DNA of 64,000 bases from Guadua angustifolia (GCA_036346375.1 CM070514.1:13730463-13794462), one strand, 5' to 3'. Shown: positions 22,215-32,696, numbered from the stretch's first letter. A program made the numbers and translations. Notes: a model not told the origin generated them from the sequence alone.

Positions 22215-23237
22215 TGTCGGTGTATTCTACACCGGGGTACTCTCTCCACTGCTGTTAGGTGGGACCGTGTGCACAAGATACAAGAAGAAGAAGGTCCTAT
22301 GGAAAGGACTCAACCTGCTGAAGAAAGGCTTGGCGGGCGACCAGGACACGTGGCCGCCCAGCGAGCAGTCGGGCGACCAGGTCCTGATCCCGGGCGACCA
22401 GGTCACGACCCCTGATGACCAAGATACATGGCCACTCGGAGAGCAATAGGGGGACCAGGCCACGTGGTCGTCCGATGAGCAGGCGGGCCCATTGTCAGTC
22501 ATCCACGCAGACAGGGCTAGGAGGCTTCCGCCTGAAGCCTCCGCCAGGATCACGATGTATCCTAGTCATTAAATGCGCATGGGAGCCATTAAATGATCAT
22601 GGGAGCCATTAAATGTGCAGAGAGCCGTTACAATGCGCCTAGGAGCCATTAAATAGGCGTTGCTCCCTGACGGTATGATGACCTGTCCCTCCAACTGAGC
22701 CAGCTCCACCAACTTTTGTTCCATCTGCACCGACGCGTGTACCAAGCATTCGTCACGCAGCGTCCAAACCCCTCCCCTCGGGCAATGCGAAGACAGGCGG
22801 TGTCAAGCAATGGCACAGACAAAGAGGCTCAGAAGGACAGTAGTGATAAGACTAGACACAATCAATGTAATTAATGTAAAACCACTCCCTCCACTTACCG
22901 TAGCCAATCCCGGGAGTATATAAGGGAGCTAGTGTGCATGGGGTGGGGAGGTCGATCGATCAGTTCACAACAGAGAAGAGATCCAAAGCTCGAACGATCA
23001 AAAGATCGGGCGAACTAAGAACAAGTGGTAAACTAGAGCAACACGAGCTTGGGCAGGACGTAGGGCTGTTACCCGCATTGGGGGCCCGAACCTGGGTAAA
23101 TTCTTGTGTATTCTTGAGTTTCCTATCCTGCTCATCACGAGAAGAGAGTCGAGAGTGACACAGCTGCGAAGACCCCCCCTCTATCGAAACTCGGTTATAC
23201 ACCCGAACCAATACTGTCTGGCATAAACTTGCCGATA
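22215..23237 (+). repeat. 5' LTR of element C
   Basis: It starts TGTCGGTGTATTC and ends TTGCCGATA, the usual ...GCCGACA end with a change. Length is 1023 bp and the family is that of the solo LTR at 28842-29851. Two internal arrays are visible. One is a unit with GCGACCAGG...CACGTGG...GAGCAG at about 22335-22490. The other is a 22-23 bp unit, GGGAGCCATTAAAT, with about five copies at 22565-22660. The CACGTG cores could bind bZIP or bHLH factors (inference). Confidence 0.85.
22917..22924 (+). promoter_or_regulatory. TATA box in the LTR of element C
   Basis: TATATAAG in a GGGAG...GGGAG context, about 310 bp before the LTR end, which leaves a typical R/U5 length. Confidence 0.7.
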
Positions 23238-23238
23238 G

Positions 23239-23255
23239 GGCACGCCAGGTAGGGG
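23239..23255 (+). other. Primer binding site of element C
   Basis: GGCACGCCAGGTAGGGG directly follows the LTR and corresponds to TGGCGCGCCAGGTAGGGG of element A with small changes. Confidence 0.75.
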
Positions 23256-23276
23256 TGGTAGTAGCTGTTTCACCCT

Positions 23277-24990
23277 TTGCTTTCTTCAGCAGATCATCAA
23301 TCGCTGGCAGTGAAGATGGAAGCTTCACGCTCCCATCAGGCAAGGGGTTGTCCGACGCCTTCCATAGAAGACGGCAGCGCCCCCACCACCGCAGGAGCAC
23401 AATCGATCCGACAGTGGTTAGCGATGGAGGAGGACACGCCGGCCCAGAACCTGCATGTGTCTCGCCTCCTTCTGGAGCACCCACCGGTGGAGCTGGCGGG
23501 CGATACCTCGGCCGCGCCATGGCTGCAGGACATCGCCCGCCTTATGGACGTGGCCCAGCTCCGCGTGGAGGCATCAGAACTACCGGGTACCTCTGGTACC
23601 CCACGGTCGAAGTCGCGTGCAAAGCACACGCAAGCTTCGAGCCACCTGAGCGAGGAACGCCCAGGTCATGGTGGGCGAAGCAAGGGAAAGGGTGTTCAAG
23701 GCGCAGATCCCGCTCTTGTGGGGGGTCGTGCGACGGCTCCAGTGCCATCCCGTGTGTCCCCTAGGCGTGAGGGGGGCACCCACGAAGATCTTAGGACTCA
23801 CTTGGAGGAGCAACGAGGGGGCGCGGTGGTGACTTGCACGGTGAGTTGCAACGTCATCAAGCATAGGAGCAAGACAGCGGTAAGTGGATGGCTCCCAAAG
23901 AAGATGACTCCTCCCGCAACCCCGACTTTCCTGCAGAAGAGGAGACCTTCTCCTCCGAGTCTTGCAGGAGCCAAGTCTCGCGCTCCCCAGCGTGGCCTCC
24001 GGGCCGAGGTTCGGGGGGGGGGGGGGGCTGCACGGTTCCCTCTACGGCGTGGGGTGCCAGGCGTTCTCCAACCGACTGTGCCGCGTCACGTGGCTGGAAA
24101 GGTTCCGCCTGGCAACCATCGAGAAGTATGATGACACCACCAACTCGGAGGAGTTCCTGCAGATCTACACCATGGTGGTGTGGGCTGCGGGTGTCTCTGA
24201 GAAGGTTATGGTGAACTATCTCCCGACAGCTTTGGCGGGCTCTACCCGTTCTTGGCTAATGAACCTCCCGGGAGGGACGGTGCACTCATGGGCGGAGTTG
24301 TATGGCCAGTTGTCACCAACTTCCAGGGCTCCTACGCCCAGCCAGGTGTGGAGGACGACCTCCATGCCCTCGAATAGAAGAGAGGGGAGTCATTGTGTGC
24401 GTTCATTCGACGATTCAGCCACTGCCGCAACACGATCCCCATGATCTCCGGCCAGTCTATCATCATCACCTTCCGGAGGGGCGTGTGAGACCGCAAGATG
24501 TGGGAGAAGATGGCTACCCACGACATCGCCACCATGTCTGAGCTATTTGCCTTGGTGCACAAGTGCGCTCGGGCAGTGAAGGCGCGGGAGCGGACGGTCG
24601 AAGAGGATGGCGTTCGCGGTGGAGGTGAGGCCAGAACCTCGAAAGGTCCCAATTCCGCAAACAAGAAGAAGCGCGCGGTGGCCGAGTCCGATCAGCTCTT
24701 GGCCACCGAGCGTGGACACAAGGGTGTCAAGTCACGGCGGGACGATCACCGCGACCGGCAGGACGGCCGTCGCGATCAGCAGGACTACCGTCGACAGGAA
24801 AATAGGGGTAAGGTCTTCTGCCCCATCCATAACACTAATGCGCATGATTTGGATAATTGCCAGGTTGTGCGCGAGAAGGTGGAGCAACGGCTCAGGGAGT
24901 GCCGCCCTCCTCACGACGATGACAAGGGCAATGACTCCACCCCACTGCCCTTCCAGCAGGTGGAGCATAGGGTGGCCTACATCAATAGTG
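23277..24990 (+). pseudogene. Element C: gag
   Basis: The N-terminal frame (from 23277) is low-complexity and ends around a run of 15 G (24013-24027), where the frame changes. The capsid core follows: IEKYDDTTNSEEFLQIYTMV, EKVMVNYLPTALAG, RSWLMNLPGGTVHSWAELYG. After about 24310 another frame continues (FSHCRNTIPMISGQ, WEKMATHDIATMSELFALVH). A knuckle-like CPIHNTNAHDLDNC of C-x2-H-x4-H-x4-C form lies near 24821-24862. Gag would coat the element RNA. At least two frameshifts and an in-frame stop prevent translation. Confidence 0.82.
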
Positions 24991-25023
24991 GTTCGTCGGC
25001 CACCCACGCCTCCAACTCGAAGT

Positions 25024-25717
25024 ACAAGCTCCTGATGAGGGAAGTCTGTGTCGTCGTACCAAGCGTACGGGTGGCTAGGCTGTTGAGGTGGTCAGAGGAG
25101 CCGATTACCTTGGCGCACCCACCACCCGCAGCAGTCGGCCTAGGGTACCTTCCGATCGTGGTTTCGCCCACAGTTCGGAATGTGAAGCTCGGGTGTGTGC
25201 TGATCAACGGGGGGAGCTCTATCAACCTCCTATCCCCTAGGGCGTTCCGGGCTCTTCAGATCCCGGAGCGGGAGCTGCGCCCGGCGCTCCCGTTTTACGG
25301 AGTTACCTCGGGGGCTGGCTCGATGCCCCTGGGCCAAGTTTGCCTTCCCGTTACTTTCGAGAATGTGGACAACTACCGCACGGCTTCGACCTCCCCTACA
25401 ACGTCTTGCTTGGCCGACCCGCGTTGGTCAGGTTCATGGCGGCTACCCACTATGCCTATATGGTGGTGAAGATGCTGGGACCCGGAGGTCCCATAAGCAT
25501 CCAGGTGGACAAGCCAAAGGCCTTGTGCTACGACAAGCAAGCCTTGGACCTGGCGGGTGCCACCTGTGCGAGGCAAGCCAATGCTACCAACTCGGGAGCC
25601 CCTCTGGTGAAGACCCGTGCCTCGCCCGGTCCACCCGGTGAGGATAAGGTGGTCTCCCTGAGTGAGGTCGAGCCCGAGAAGACTGTCAAGCTGGGCGCCA
25701 ACCTTGGCACCAAATAA
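25024..25717 (+). pseudogene. Element C: protease and spacer to RT
   Basis: The region reads LGYLPIVVSPTVRNVKLGCV then LINGGSSINLLSP, where the active-site Asp of DGGSS is Asn. FRALQIPERELRPALPFYGV and PLGQVCLPVTFENV follow. A frameshift near 25400 leads into PYNVLLGRPALVRFMAATHY and a Glu/Lys linker (VEPEKTVKLGANLGTK) that usually precedes RT. The loss of the active-site Asp would inactivate the enzyme even without the frame damage. Confidence 0.78.
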
Positions 25718-25769
25718 GAAGACGGGCTCGTCACCTTCCTGTGGTCTAATGCAGACGGTGGGGTGCGAG

Positions 25770-26291
25770 TTGCTATGCTTTCTGGATGCGTACTCTGAGT
25801 ACCACTAGATCAGCATGGCGAAGGAGGATGAAGAGAAGACCGCGTTTGTAACCCCTATAGGTGTTTATTGCTACATTCGAATGCCATTCGGATTAAAAAA
25901 TGTTGGTTCTACTTATCAGCGTGCCATGCACGCCGCTTTTCGACCACAGGTCGGGCGGAACCTTGAGGTATACGTCGACGACCTGGTGGTGAAGGCTGAG
26001 AAGAGCGAAGGACTAATCGAGGATTTGAAGGAAACCTTCGCTAACCTCAGGAAGAATCACCTGAAGCTCAATCCCGAGAAGTGCGTCTTCGGCGTGCCCT
26101 CCGGGAAGCTATTGGGATTCCTCGTGTCCAATCGAGGCATTGAGGCCAATCCCGATAAGATTGCGGCCATCGAACACATGAAGCTGCCGACTAGACTCAA
26201 GCATGTCCAATGTCTGACTGGCTGCTTGGCATCCCTTGGGCGATTTATCACCCGCCTAGGAGAAAAAGTCTCCCCTTATTCAAGCTATTGA
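25770..26291 (+). pseudogene. Element C: reverse transcriptase, N-terminal half missing
   Basis: The open frame carries AKEDEEKTAFVTPIGVYCYI, RMPFGLKNVGSTYQRAMH, the active site YVDDLVVKAEKS and LKLNPEKCVFGVPSGKLLGF. It runs to the connection domain (LTGCLASLGRFITRLGEK). A trace of FLDAYS precedes it at about 25780. The first RT blocks (VDYxxLN and PLPRID) are absent: only about 100 bp separates it from the protease linker, so several hundred bases appear deleted. Confidence 0.85.
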
Positions 26292-27175
26292 AGAGCACCA
26301 ACCACTTTGAATGGACACGTGAAGCCCAACAAGCATTTGAAGACCTAAAGAAATACCTCTCCTCACCCCCGGTGCTGTCGCTCCTACTACCAACGAGCCG
26401 TTGCTTCTATATATTGCGGCTACCCCGGCGGTAGTGAGTGCGGTGCTGGTGGCGGAGAGGGAAGGCGCCCAGAGACCAGTCTACTATGTCAGCAAGGTGT
26501 TATCCGACGCGGAGACTAGGTATCCGCAGGCCCAGAAGATGCTCTACGCTATTCTGGTGGCGTCCCGGAAGCTCCAACACTACTTCCAGGGGTGGGAGAT
26601 CACGGTGGTCACAGCCTACCCACTTCGAGAGATACTCCATAACTGAGAAGGCCAAAGGTCGCATCACCAAGTGGTTGGTGGAACTAGGCGAAGTTTGCCT
26701 CAAGTTTCGCCCGCGCACTGTCATCAAGAGTCAAAGGTTGGCCGAGTTCATCACCGAGTGTACTCCTTCCACCCCTGAAGCTGAAGAAGCACCCGTGCTC
26801 CCTTTGTGAACCCTGTTCTTCGACGGCTCTTTCCGGGTCGAGGGCGCGGGGGCGTGGTTTGTCCTGGTCTCCCCGACCGGGGACATCCTCCGGTCCTGAT
26901 CGTCTTGGACTTCAAGGCGACTAACACCATCACCGAATAGGAAGGGTTGCTGGCGGGGCTGTACGCCGCCGCCACACTCAGCATCTGATGTCTGCACATC
27001 AAGGGCGACTCTCTACTCATCGTCAAGCAAGCGCGAAAGGAGTTCCAGTGCTCTGATCCCACGATGGCTGCCTACTTGGCGGAAATCAGGAGGATGAAGC
27101 ATCATTTCGACGGGCTGGGGTACATGCATATCCCCCAACGTGATAACCACTTGGCAGATTAGCTTTCACAGCTCG
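26285..27175 (+). pseudogene. Element C: RNase H and second RNase H
   Basis: The first RNase H is split over frames: TNHFEWTREAQQAFEDLKKY, then LLYIAATPAVVSAVLV and RPVYYVSKVLSDAETRYPQA. A second one begins at about 26818 (FFDGSFRVEGAGAWFVLVSP, with its first catalytic Asp) and continues degraded to the RDNHLAD-like end at about 27160. Stops and indels are frequent in the second domain. The double RNase H places the element in the Tat lineage. Confidence 0.8.
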
Positions 27176-27180
27176 CCTCG

Positions 27181-27750
27181 ATGAATGCTTCTGTTCCGGT
27201 TGGAGTCTTTGAAGAAAGGCTTGCCCAACCGTCCATCGCTGCCCCCAACTTCGGCGGGGTTGATGGCACTTTTATTCTAGTCCGCCCCTCTGAAAGGAGT
27301 CTTGCAAGACCGTCTATCGATTCCCCGGTCTTCAGTGGGGACGATAGTGCACGACCGTCCATTGTCACCCCGGTCTCCGACGGGGCCAATGATGTGTCGT
27401 TTCTGGTCCAAGTCTTTGAAAAAAGGTTTGCGTGACCGTCCATTGTTACCCCCAACTCCGGTGGGGCCAATGGTGTGGCTGTTCCATCCTCCAATTTCGG
27501 GCAAGGAGGCATCGCATCTGTCTCAGTCCCCAGCTACGGCGGGGCCGACGACGCGGCTGCCACATCCCTCGATCCCGTGAGGGGAGGTGACACATCTGTC
27601 TTGGCCCCCAACTCCAGCGGGGCTGACGATGTGGCTGCCATATCCCCCGGTTCCGTGTAGGGAGTCAACGCACCCGTCTTGGCCCTCAACTTCGGTGGGG
27701 CCAATGACACAGCTACTACATCCCCGGTTCCGAGAGGCGGAACGGTAACA
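27181..27750 (+). repeat. Coding tandem repeat between RNase H and integrase of element C
   Basis: About seven units, most spaced 70-80 bp, each contain CCGTC(C/T)AT or its variant ATCTGTCT, then CCCC(A/G)AC/TC, then GGCGGGGCCAA/GATGA (starts near 27229, 27311, 27355, 27436, 27510, 27592, 27672). One frame stays open across the block except for two stops. It gives repeated peptides such as PSIAAPNFGG, PSIVTPNSGGANG and APNSSGADDVA. The first unit is the normal linker of these polyproteins (GVFEERLAQPSI), so the array looks like an expansion of a linker motif. Confidence 0.72.
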
Positions 27751-27767
27751 CCGCCAAGGCGGTACTG

Positions 27768-28275
27768 GTGGAAACGCTTGGCCAGGCGGAGTACCTAGGT
27801 GATCATCATGAGATCGCCACTCTTGGTCGAGGGGGTCAGTGGATGGATCCCATCCTGGGCTTCCTGTGTGGTCAAGTGATCCCCGATGATGATGCTTCAG
27901 CTGAGAGAATTGCATGCAAGGCCAAGTGCTATACTCTGATAGGTGGGGACCTATATCGCCAGAGTAGAAACAAAATTCTCTTGAAGTGCATCACTCGGGA
28001 AGTCACTCGAGAAGCAGGAAGCAAGCTACTCTCTAATATCCATGGAGGCATGTGCGGGAGCCCTATGTCCAGTCAAACACTGGTTGGTAAAGCTTACCGC
28101 CAGGGATTCTATTGGCCTACTGCCCTTTAGGATGCTTGTGAGCTGGTAAGGAGTTGTGAGGCGTGCCAATTCCATGCCAAGCTGACCCATTTTCTGACCC
28201 AAGCTTTGCAAACCATCCGAGCTATTCGTAGTCTGGGGGCTGGATATCTTGGGCTTGTTCCCGCGGGCCATAGGG
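27768..28275 (+). pseudogene. Element C: integrase N-terminal zinc domain, truncated
   Basis: The frame reads WMDPILGFLCGQVIPDD, CKAKCYTLIGGDLYRQS, then IHGGMCGSPMSSQTLVGKAY and GFYWPTAL, a stop, then CEACQ. One of the two zinc-ligand histidines (usually CGHH) is replaced, and a TAG interrupts the domain. Recognisable integrase ends at about 28275 before any catalytic Asp, where repeat unit 1 starts. Confidence 0.8.
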
Positions 28276-28280
28276 GGCTT

Positions 28281-28503
28281 CACCCCCAGCTTTTGGGCCA
28301 GGCCCGGACAGGCGTTCAACAGGTGTGTGTGGCATGATGCTTCGCGGCTATGCTCCGCCCACATGGTGCTTCGCGGCAAAGTTTCGCTCACCATTTGCCC
28401 CGCCTCTAGCGATCTACCCCCTAGCCCCGCAGTTCTCTGGCTTGATCCTACAAAGATGGCAAGGGCATAAGTTCCGGATGGCGATGGGAAAGTGACAACC
28501 TAG
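28281..28503 (+). repeat. Three-copy repeat, unit 1
   Basis: It shares with units 2 and 3 the blocks GGCGTTCAACAGGTGTG/GGCGTCTAG, GGCTATGCTCCGCCCAC, ATGGTGCTTCGCGGCAAAGT, CACCATTTGCCCC and GTTCTCTGGCTTGATCC. It ends at TGACAACCTAG. No coding function is recognised. It may be non-coding DNA of an old element. It directly abuts the truncated integrase of element C. Confidence 0.75.
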
Positions 28504-28720
28504 CGAGCGATGTTCGGCATGCTGTAAGTTTTCCATGGCCTCGCCCTAGGTCGGCTAGCAGGCTGTTGCACTCTCCCCTAGCTGATCTTGGGCTCCACAT
28601 GCTTAGTATGCAGTCGATTATCACTTTGATTCATTCAACTTGCTTATGCCTATAGAATTTGTGCCACACTTGGTTGTCACAAGTACCTGTAGCCTGATAG
28701 CCCCTTGGCAACACTTTGAA

Positions 28721-29927
28721 CCCCCAATTTCTACGCTGGTCCCGGACGGGCGTCTAGCAGGTGTGTGTGGCTCGGTGCACTACGGCTATACTCTGCCCAC
28801 CATGGTGCTTCGCGGCAAAGTTTTGCCAACCATTTGCCCCGTGTCGGTGTATTCTACACCGGGGTACTCTCTCCACTACTGCCAGGTGGGACCGCGCACG
28901 CAAGATACAAAAAGAAGAAGGTCCTGTGCAAGGGACTCAACATATTGAAGAAAGGCTTGGCGGCCGGCAGTGTCCCATACAGGCAACCAGGACATGTGGC
29001 GCTTTGGCGCTCTTCGCCGACCAAATCGAGTGCCCGCAACTAGATTGCGACCGTTGAAGACCAGGACGTGGCTGCCCGACGAGCAGCCACCCCATTATTA
29101 GCTGGCCACGCAGACCGAGCTGGGAGGCTTCTGCCTGAGTTGGGAGCCATTAAATGCGCATGGGAGCCATTAAATGCACATGGAAGCCATTCAATGTGCG
29201 GGAAGCCGTTGCAGTGCGCCTGAAGGCCATTAAATAGGTGTGGCTCCCTAACGCCATGATGACCTGTCCCTCCAACTGAGCCAGCTTCACCAACTCCCAT
29301 TCCATTTACACCGCCCCAAGCCAGACGGGGTGACGCGTGTACCAGGCATTCATCACGCAGCGTCCAAACCCCTCCTCTCTGGCGGTCCGAAGATAGGCGG
29401 CGTCAAGATACAACATAGACAAAGAGGCTTCGAGGGACAGTACCGATAGGACTAGACACAATCAATGTAATTAATGTAAAACTACTCCCTCTGCCTACCC
29501 TTGCTAGTCCCGGGGTGCTAGTGAGGATGAGGTAGGTCGGTCGGTCGGTCGAAACTCAAAGGATAGGATCACTGAGGTCGCTCAGTGGATCAGCTCACAA
29601 CGAAGGGCAAGTAGAATACTAGAGCAACACGAGTTTGAGCAGAACGTAGGGCTGTTACCCGCATTGGGGGCCCAAACTTGGGTAAATCCTGTGTGTTCTT
29701 TGTGTGCTCTCTTGTGTTCTTGAGCTTCCTGTCCTGCTCATCACGTGAAGAGAGTAGAGAGGAGAGCAAAGAGTGATACGACTGCGAAGACCCCCTACTG
29801 AAACTCGGTTATACACTCGAACCAATACTGTCCGGTACAAACACGCCGACACCCCGCCTCTACGCGACCTACTCCCTGGCCCTGCAGTTCTTTGGTCTAG
29901 TCCAAAAGGATGGCAAGGGTCCCTTGG
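28721..29927 (+). repeat. Three-copy repeat, unit 2, split by a solo LTR
   Basis: The left part (28721-28841) runs from CCCCCAATTTC to AACCATTTGCCCCG. The right part (29852 to about 29927) resumes CCCCGCCTCTACGCGACCTA. Units 1 and 3 run through this point uninterrupted (TTTGCCCCGCCTCTAG and TTTGCCCCACCTCTAC). The insertion therefore happened inside this unit and duplicated CCCCG. Confidence 0.82.
28842..29851 (+). repeat. Solo LTR of the element C family
   Basis: The 1010-bp LTR starts TGTCGGTGTATTC and ends CACGCCGACA, with the 5-bp duplication CCCCG on both sides (28837-28841, 29852-29856). No internal sequence or primer binding site follows. It shares the GGGAGCCATTAAAT minisatellite (near 29145-29235) and overall sequence with 22215-23237. 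It therefore arose from another insertion whose interior was lost by LTR-LTR recombination, and it is not the 3' LTR of element C. Confidence 0.88.
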
Positions 29928-29949
29928 CGATACTGTGGACTTCTAGCTT

Positions 29950-30161
29950 CTGTGTTGAGCCCTGACGGGCGTCTAGTGGGTGCGTGCGGCACGGTGCGTT
30001 GCGGCTATGCTCCGCCCACCATGGTGCTTCACGGTAAAGTTCCGCCCACCATTTGCCCCACCTCTACACGACCTGCTCCCTAGCCTTGCAGTTCTCTAGT
30101 CTAGTCCCAGTAAAGTACATGGGATTAAGCTCTGGATGGTTGTAGGAAAATGACAACCTAG
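29950..30161 (+). repeat. Three-copy repeat, unit 3
   Basis: Same block order as unit 1 (GACGGGCGTCTAG, GGCTATGCTCCGCCCACC, ATGGTGCTTCACGGTAAAGT, CACCATTTGCCCCA, GTTCTCTAGTCTAGTCC), ending at TGACAACCTAG. The following 40 bp before the copia LTR show nothing. Confidence 0.75.
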
Positions 30162-30199
30162 TGTGCGCCCCCACCCACTCAGTGGCAGGGACTTAGGCT

Positions 30200-31830
30200 T
30201 TGTGTGCCTGTTAGCCTGTTTGAAAGACCATGTAGAGGTCTATCCTTGTGTGTGATGAGTAATTGATGAGTTTTGAGCTTGGTTGATTTGAAATTGAGTT
30301 TGATTTGAAGTGAATTGGATTTGAAGCAATTTGAGTGTTGGTTGCTTTTCTTAGTGCTACCGGCCTGGGGACGGTATCACCAGACCTTTGAGAGAAATTA
30401 TGATTGATTAGTGATTTTGGGATAATCATTGAATATCTTTGTGAGTATTGCTATGTGAAAGGTTTTTCCTTGTCTTTGATGGTTGCAGGGCGACAGTGCT
30501 AGGTCATGGTGAGGCGGAGGATGACGGGGACTAGGCGAGGAGCGTCCGAGGTCCAGATGGTCGGAGATCGCCAGAAGATGATTAGAGACGGAGTCCGGGC
30601 AAGCCAAGAAGACAAGGAAAAGATGAGATACTAGCTAGACACCGCGTGGAACTCTAAGTAGTATGCTTTGAAAATCGTGCAATAAAACCCAGTATGTGTG
30701 TGGGTTTTGGGTTAGCCCTTGCATGGCTGTGTGTGTGGGTTAATCCTAGCCCTTAGATGAGTGCTCTAGGGTTGAGGGTCTCATCCAAGGGTGGTAGGTG
30801 GCCCAAGAGTAGTATAAATAGTGGTGGAGGGGTAGCCTCCTCCTTTTGAAGGTTGTAGAGTTTTTTGTGCTCCTTTGAGCTTTGCCCACCTTGTTGTGTG
30901 GCTTTGTAAACCTTCTCCTTCTAGAAATGCAAATCTTTTTCATTCATGCTTGAATTTAAATTACGCATTTACTTTATGTCTTCAATTCAGCATTTAAATT
31001 CATACAATTTACATTCACGTAATTTTCTTTCTTGCAATTTCGATTTGCCTTCCCTCCTTCTAAATTCTGATCTTGGATGTCTTGAGTGTGTTCATATGGT
31101 TTTACATCTCTTTTGCACTCTTGGATTGAGTAGAAATCATCTTTTCTTTCAAGTTCTAACTCTGTCCAGAACTTGTTATTCTTGCAGTAGTTAGTATTTG
31201 ATTTTTAAAAAAATATATAAAAATCCTTTTTGATTGATTATTATTGGATAAGGTTTGAAACTCTCATATTTATCTGTATAAAAATTTTGGAGTCCACTTA
31301 TTGCACCGTTTGGGCTCCATGAGGTGAAAACAGAGCCCCAAATTTTCTGCTTGGAGTTTCTGACTATCTATGTTCTTTGATTTTTTCTGATTTTTCTGTA
31401 AGGTTTTTTGAGGTGAAATTTGCTGGAGTTCTTGAAGGTTAATATTCTAATAGGAATAAAAATTCTAAAAATTGCTTGAGCTGTAGAAACCCACCAACCA
31501 CCTGTTCTAATTGAGGATAGTTTCTGAAAATTCTGCTTTTGCTTTTCTGAAATTGGCTTTTGTGATTTGAATTGATCTCCTTTCTAAAAGGAAGAGTTGA
31601 ATTAATTCCTTCTTATTTTGGATACTAGACAACCAGAATTGTGACTCAAAAATCCCCACATATTCTATGGTACTCATCCATGCAAGCTAGGGTTACACAT
31701 AGTTGTCTAGTTGTTCGGGTTTTTCACGATTTCCTTTGTGCGGTCCTTTCAAGATTTTAGTTGGAGTATTTTGGGGGAATATTTGTTTGTGACTATTCAC
31801 CTCCCCTCTGTTCACCATCTCGATCCTTCA
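30200..31830 (+). repeat. 5' LTR of copia element D
   Basis: The right end is well fixed: ...CGATCCTTCA stands two bases before the primer binding site. The left end is uncertain, since several TG starts near 30200-30215 are possible and no partner LTR is available. The length would be about 1.6 kb. No ORF inside is convincing. Confidence 0.6.
30813..30820 (+). promoter_or_regulatory. TATA box in the LTR of element D
   Basis: TATAAATA followed by a G-rich stretch, about 1 kb before the LTR end; it would start the element transcript. Confidence 0.7.
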
Positions 31831-31832
31831 AT

Positions 31833-31845
31833 TGGTATCAGAGCC
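31833..31845 (+). other. Primer binding site of element D
   Basis: TGGTATCAGAGCC, the standard match to plant initiator tRNA-Met, placed two bases after the LTR end CA. Confidence 0.9.
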
Positions 31846-31885
31846 GATTTTGCTCTTCCATATATCTTGAGCGGTCTCGAGAGCC

Positions 31886-32692
31886 ATGGCGACAGACAAG
31901 TATTCCACCAAGCCTCCCATCTTTTGCGGTGTTGATTTTCCTTTTGGAAGTCCGGATGGATTCATACATCATCTTGCCTCGTGGCTTCTGATATGGCGAA
32001 GGTAAAGCTCCCATATGAGGTTCTGCCATGAGAACGTCCACGGACGAACAATATGGTCGACGTTGAGGCAAATGCTAAAGGCGAGAACATTCTCATACGA
32101 GGACTCGGCCGTAATGAGTATGATCGGATCTCTCACATGTGATCTCGCTTATGAGATTTGGGAGACCCTCGATGCATACCATGAGGGCACTACCCAAATC
32201 AAGACCGTGAGGCAGGATTAATACAAGCGTGAGTACAACAAGTTTGAACAACACGCTGGTGAGAGTCTTGACGAGTGTTTCGATTGATTTACTAAAATTT
32301 TGAGCGATCTTCGGGCAGTTGGTTGCACATACCCTGACTCGGATAATGCTCGTCACTTCTTGACCGCACTTGATCTTCGTGTTTGGGAAATGAAAGTGAC
32401 CACCATCAAGGATACTACCGACTTATCGACCTTGACTCTTGACGGGCTCTATTCCCAACTCAAGACTCATAAGATCGATGTCGTCTCTCACAAGACAAAA
32501 TCACAGTCGATGGCCTTGGTCACCGATCCCATTGGATCTTCTCTTGATTCTTCTGTTGGTTTTTCCCTCTCCGCCCTTTGCGAGCTAAGCGATGACCAAC
32601 TGGACAAGTTTCCAGAAACTGAGTTTGCTCTTTTAGCTCGCAAGTTTTCTCACGCCTACAAGAGGGTGAGAGAGTAAGAGAGGTGGTGGGAT
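31886..32692 (+). pseudogene. Element D: gag, N-terminal capsid part
   Basis: The ATG at 31886 opens MATDKYSTKPPIFCGVDF. After a frameshift near 31990 the capsid continues (AVMSMIGSLTCDLAYEIWET, LDAYHEGTTQIK). It then has stops at places where Gln (QD*YKRE) and Arg (FD*FTK) are expected. The stretch 32300-32677 is open (LRAVGCTYPDSDNARHFLTA, LSTLTLDGLYSQLKTHKID, LARKFSHAYKRVRE). A shift near 32680 leads to the zinc-knuckle frame. Confidence 0.82.
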
Positions 32693-32696
32693 CACC

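Larger units (their letters stand above)
22215..28280 (+). mobile_element. Element C: Tat-type Ty3 retrotransposon lacking its 3' end
   Basis: The 5' LTR (22215-23237), primer binding site, gag, protease, RT, RNase H and a zinc-domain integrase fragment follow in order on the plus strand. Integrase stops being recognisable at about 28275, where a different repeated sequence starts. No own 3' LTR is present: the LTR at 28842 belongs to a separate solo insertion with its own target duplication. The left flank of the 5' LTR is GGTAC. Confidence 0.82.

Noticed and set aside
22215..29851. A complete LTR retrotransposon from 22215 to 29851
   Set aside because: The right LTR has its own CCCCG duplication inside another repeat, the left flank is GGTAC, and integrase ends 570 bp before it. 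It is therefore a solo LTR and not the partner.
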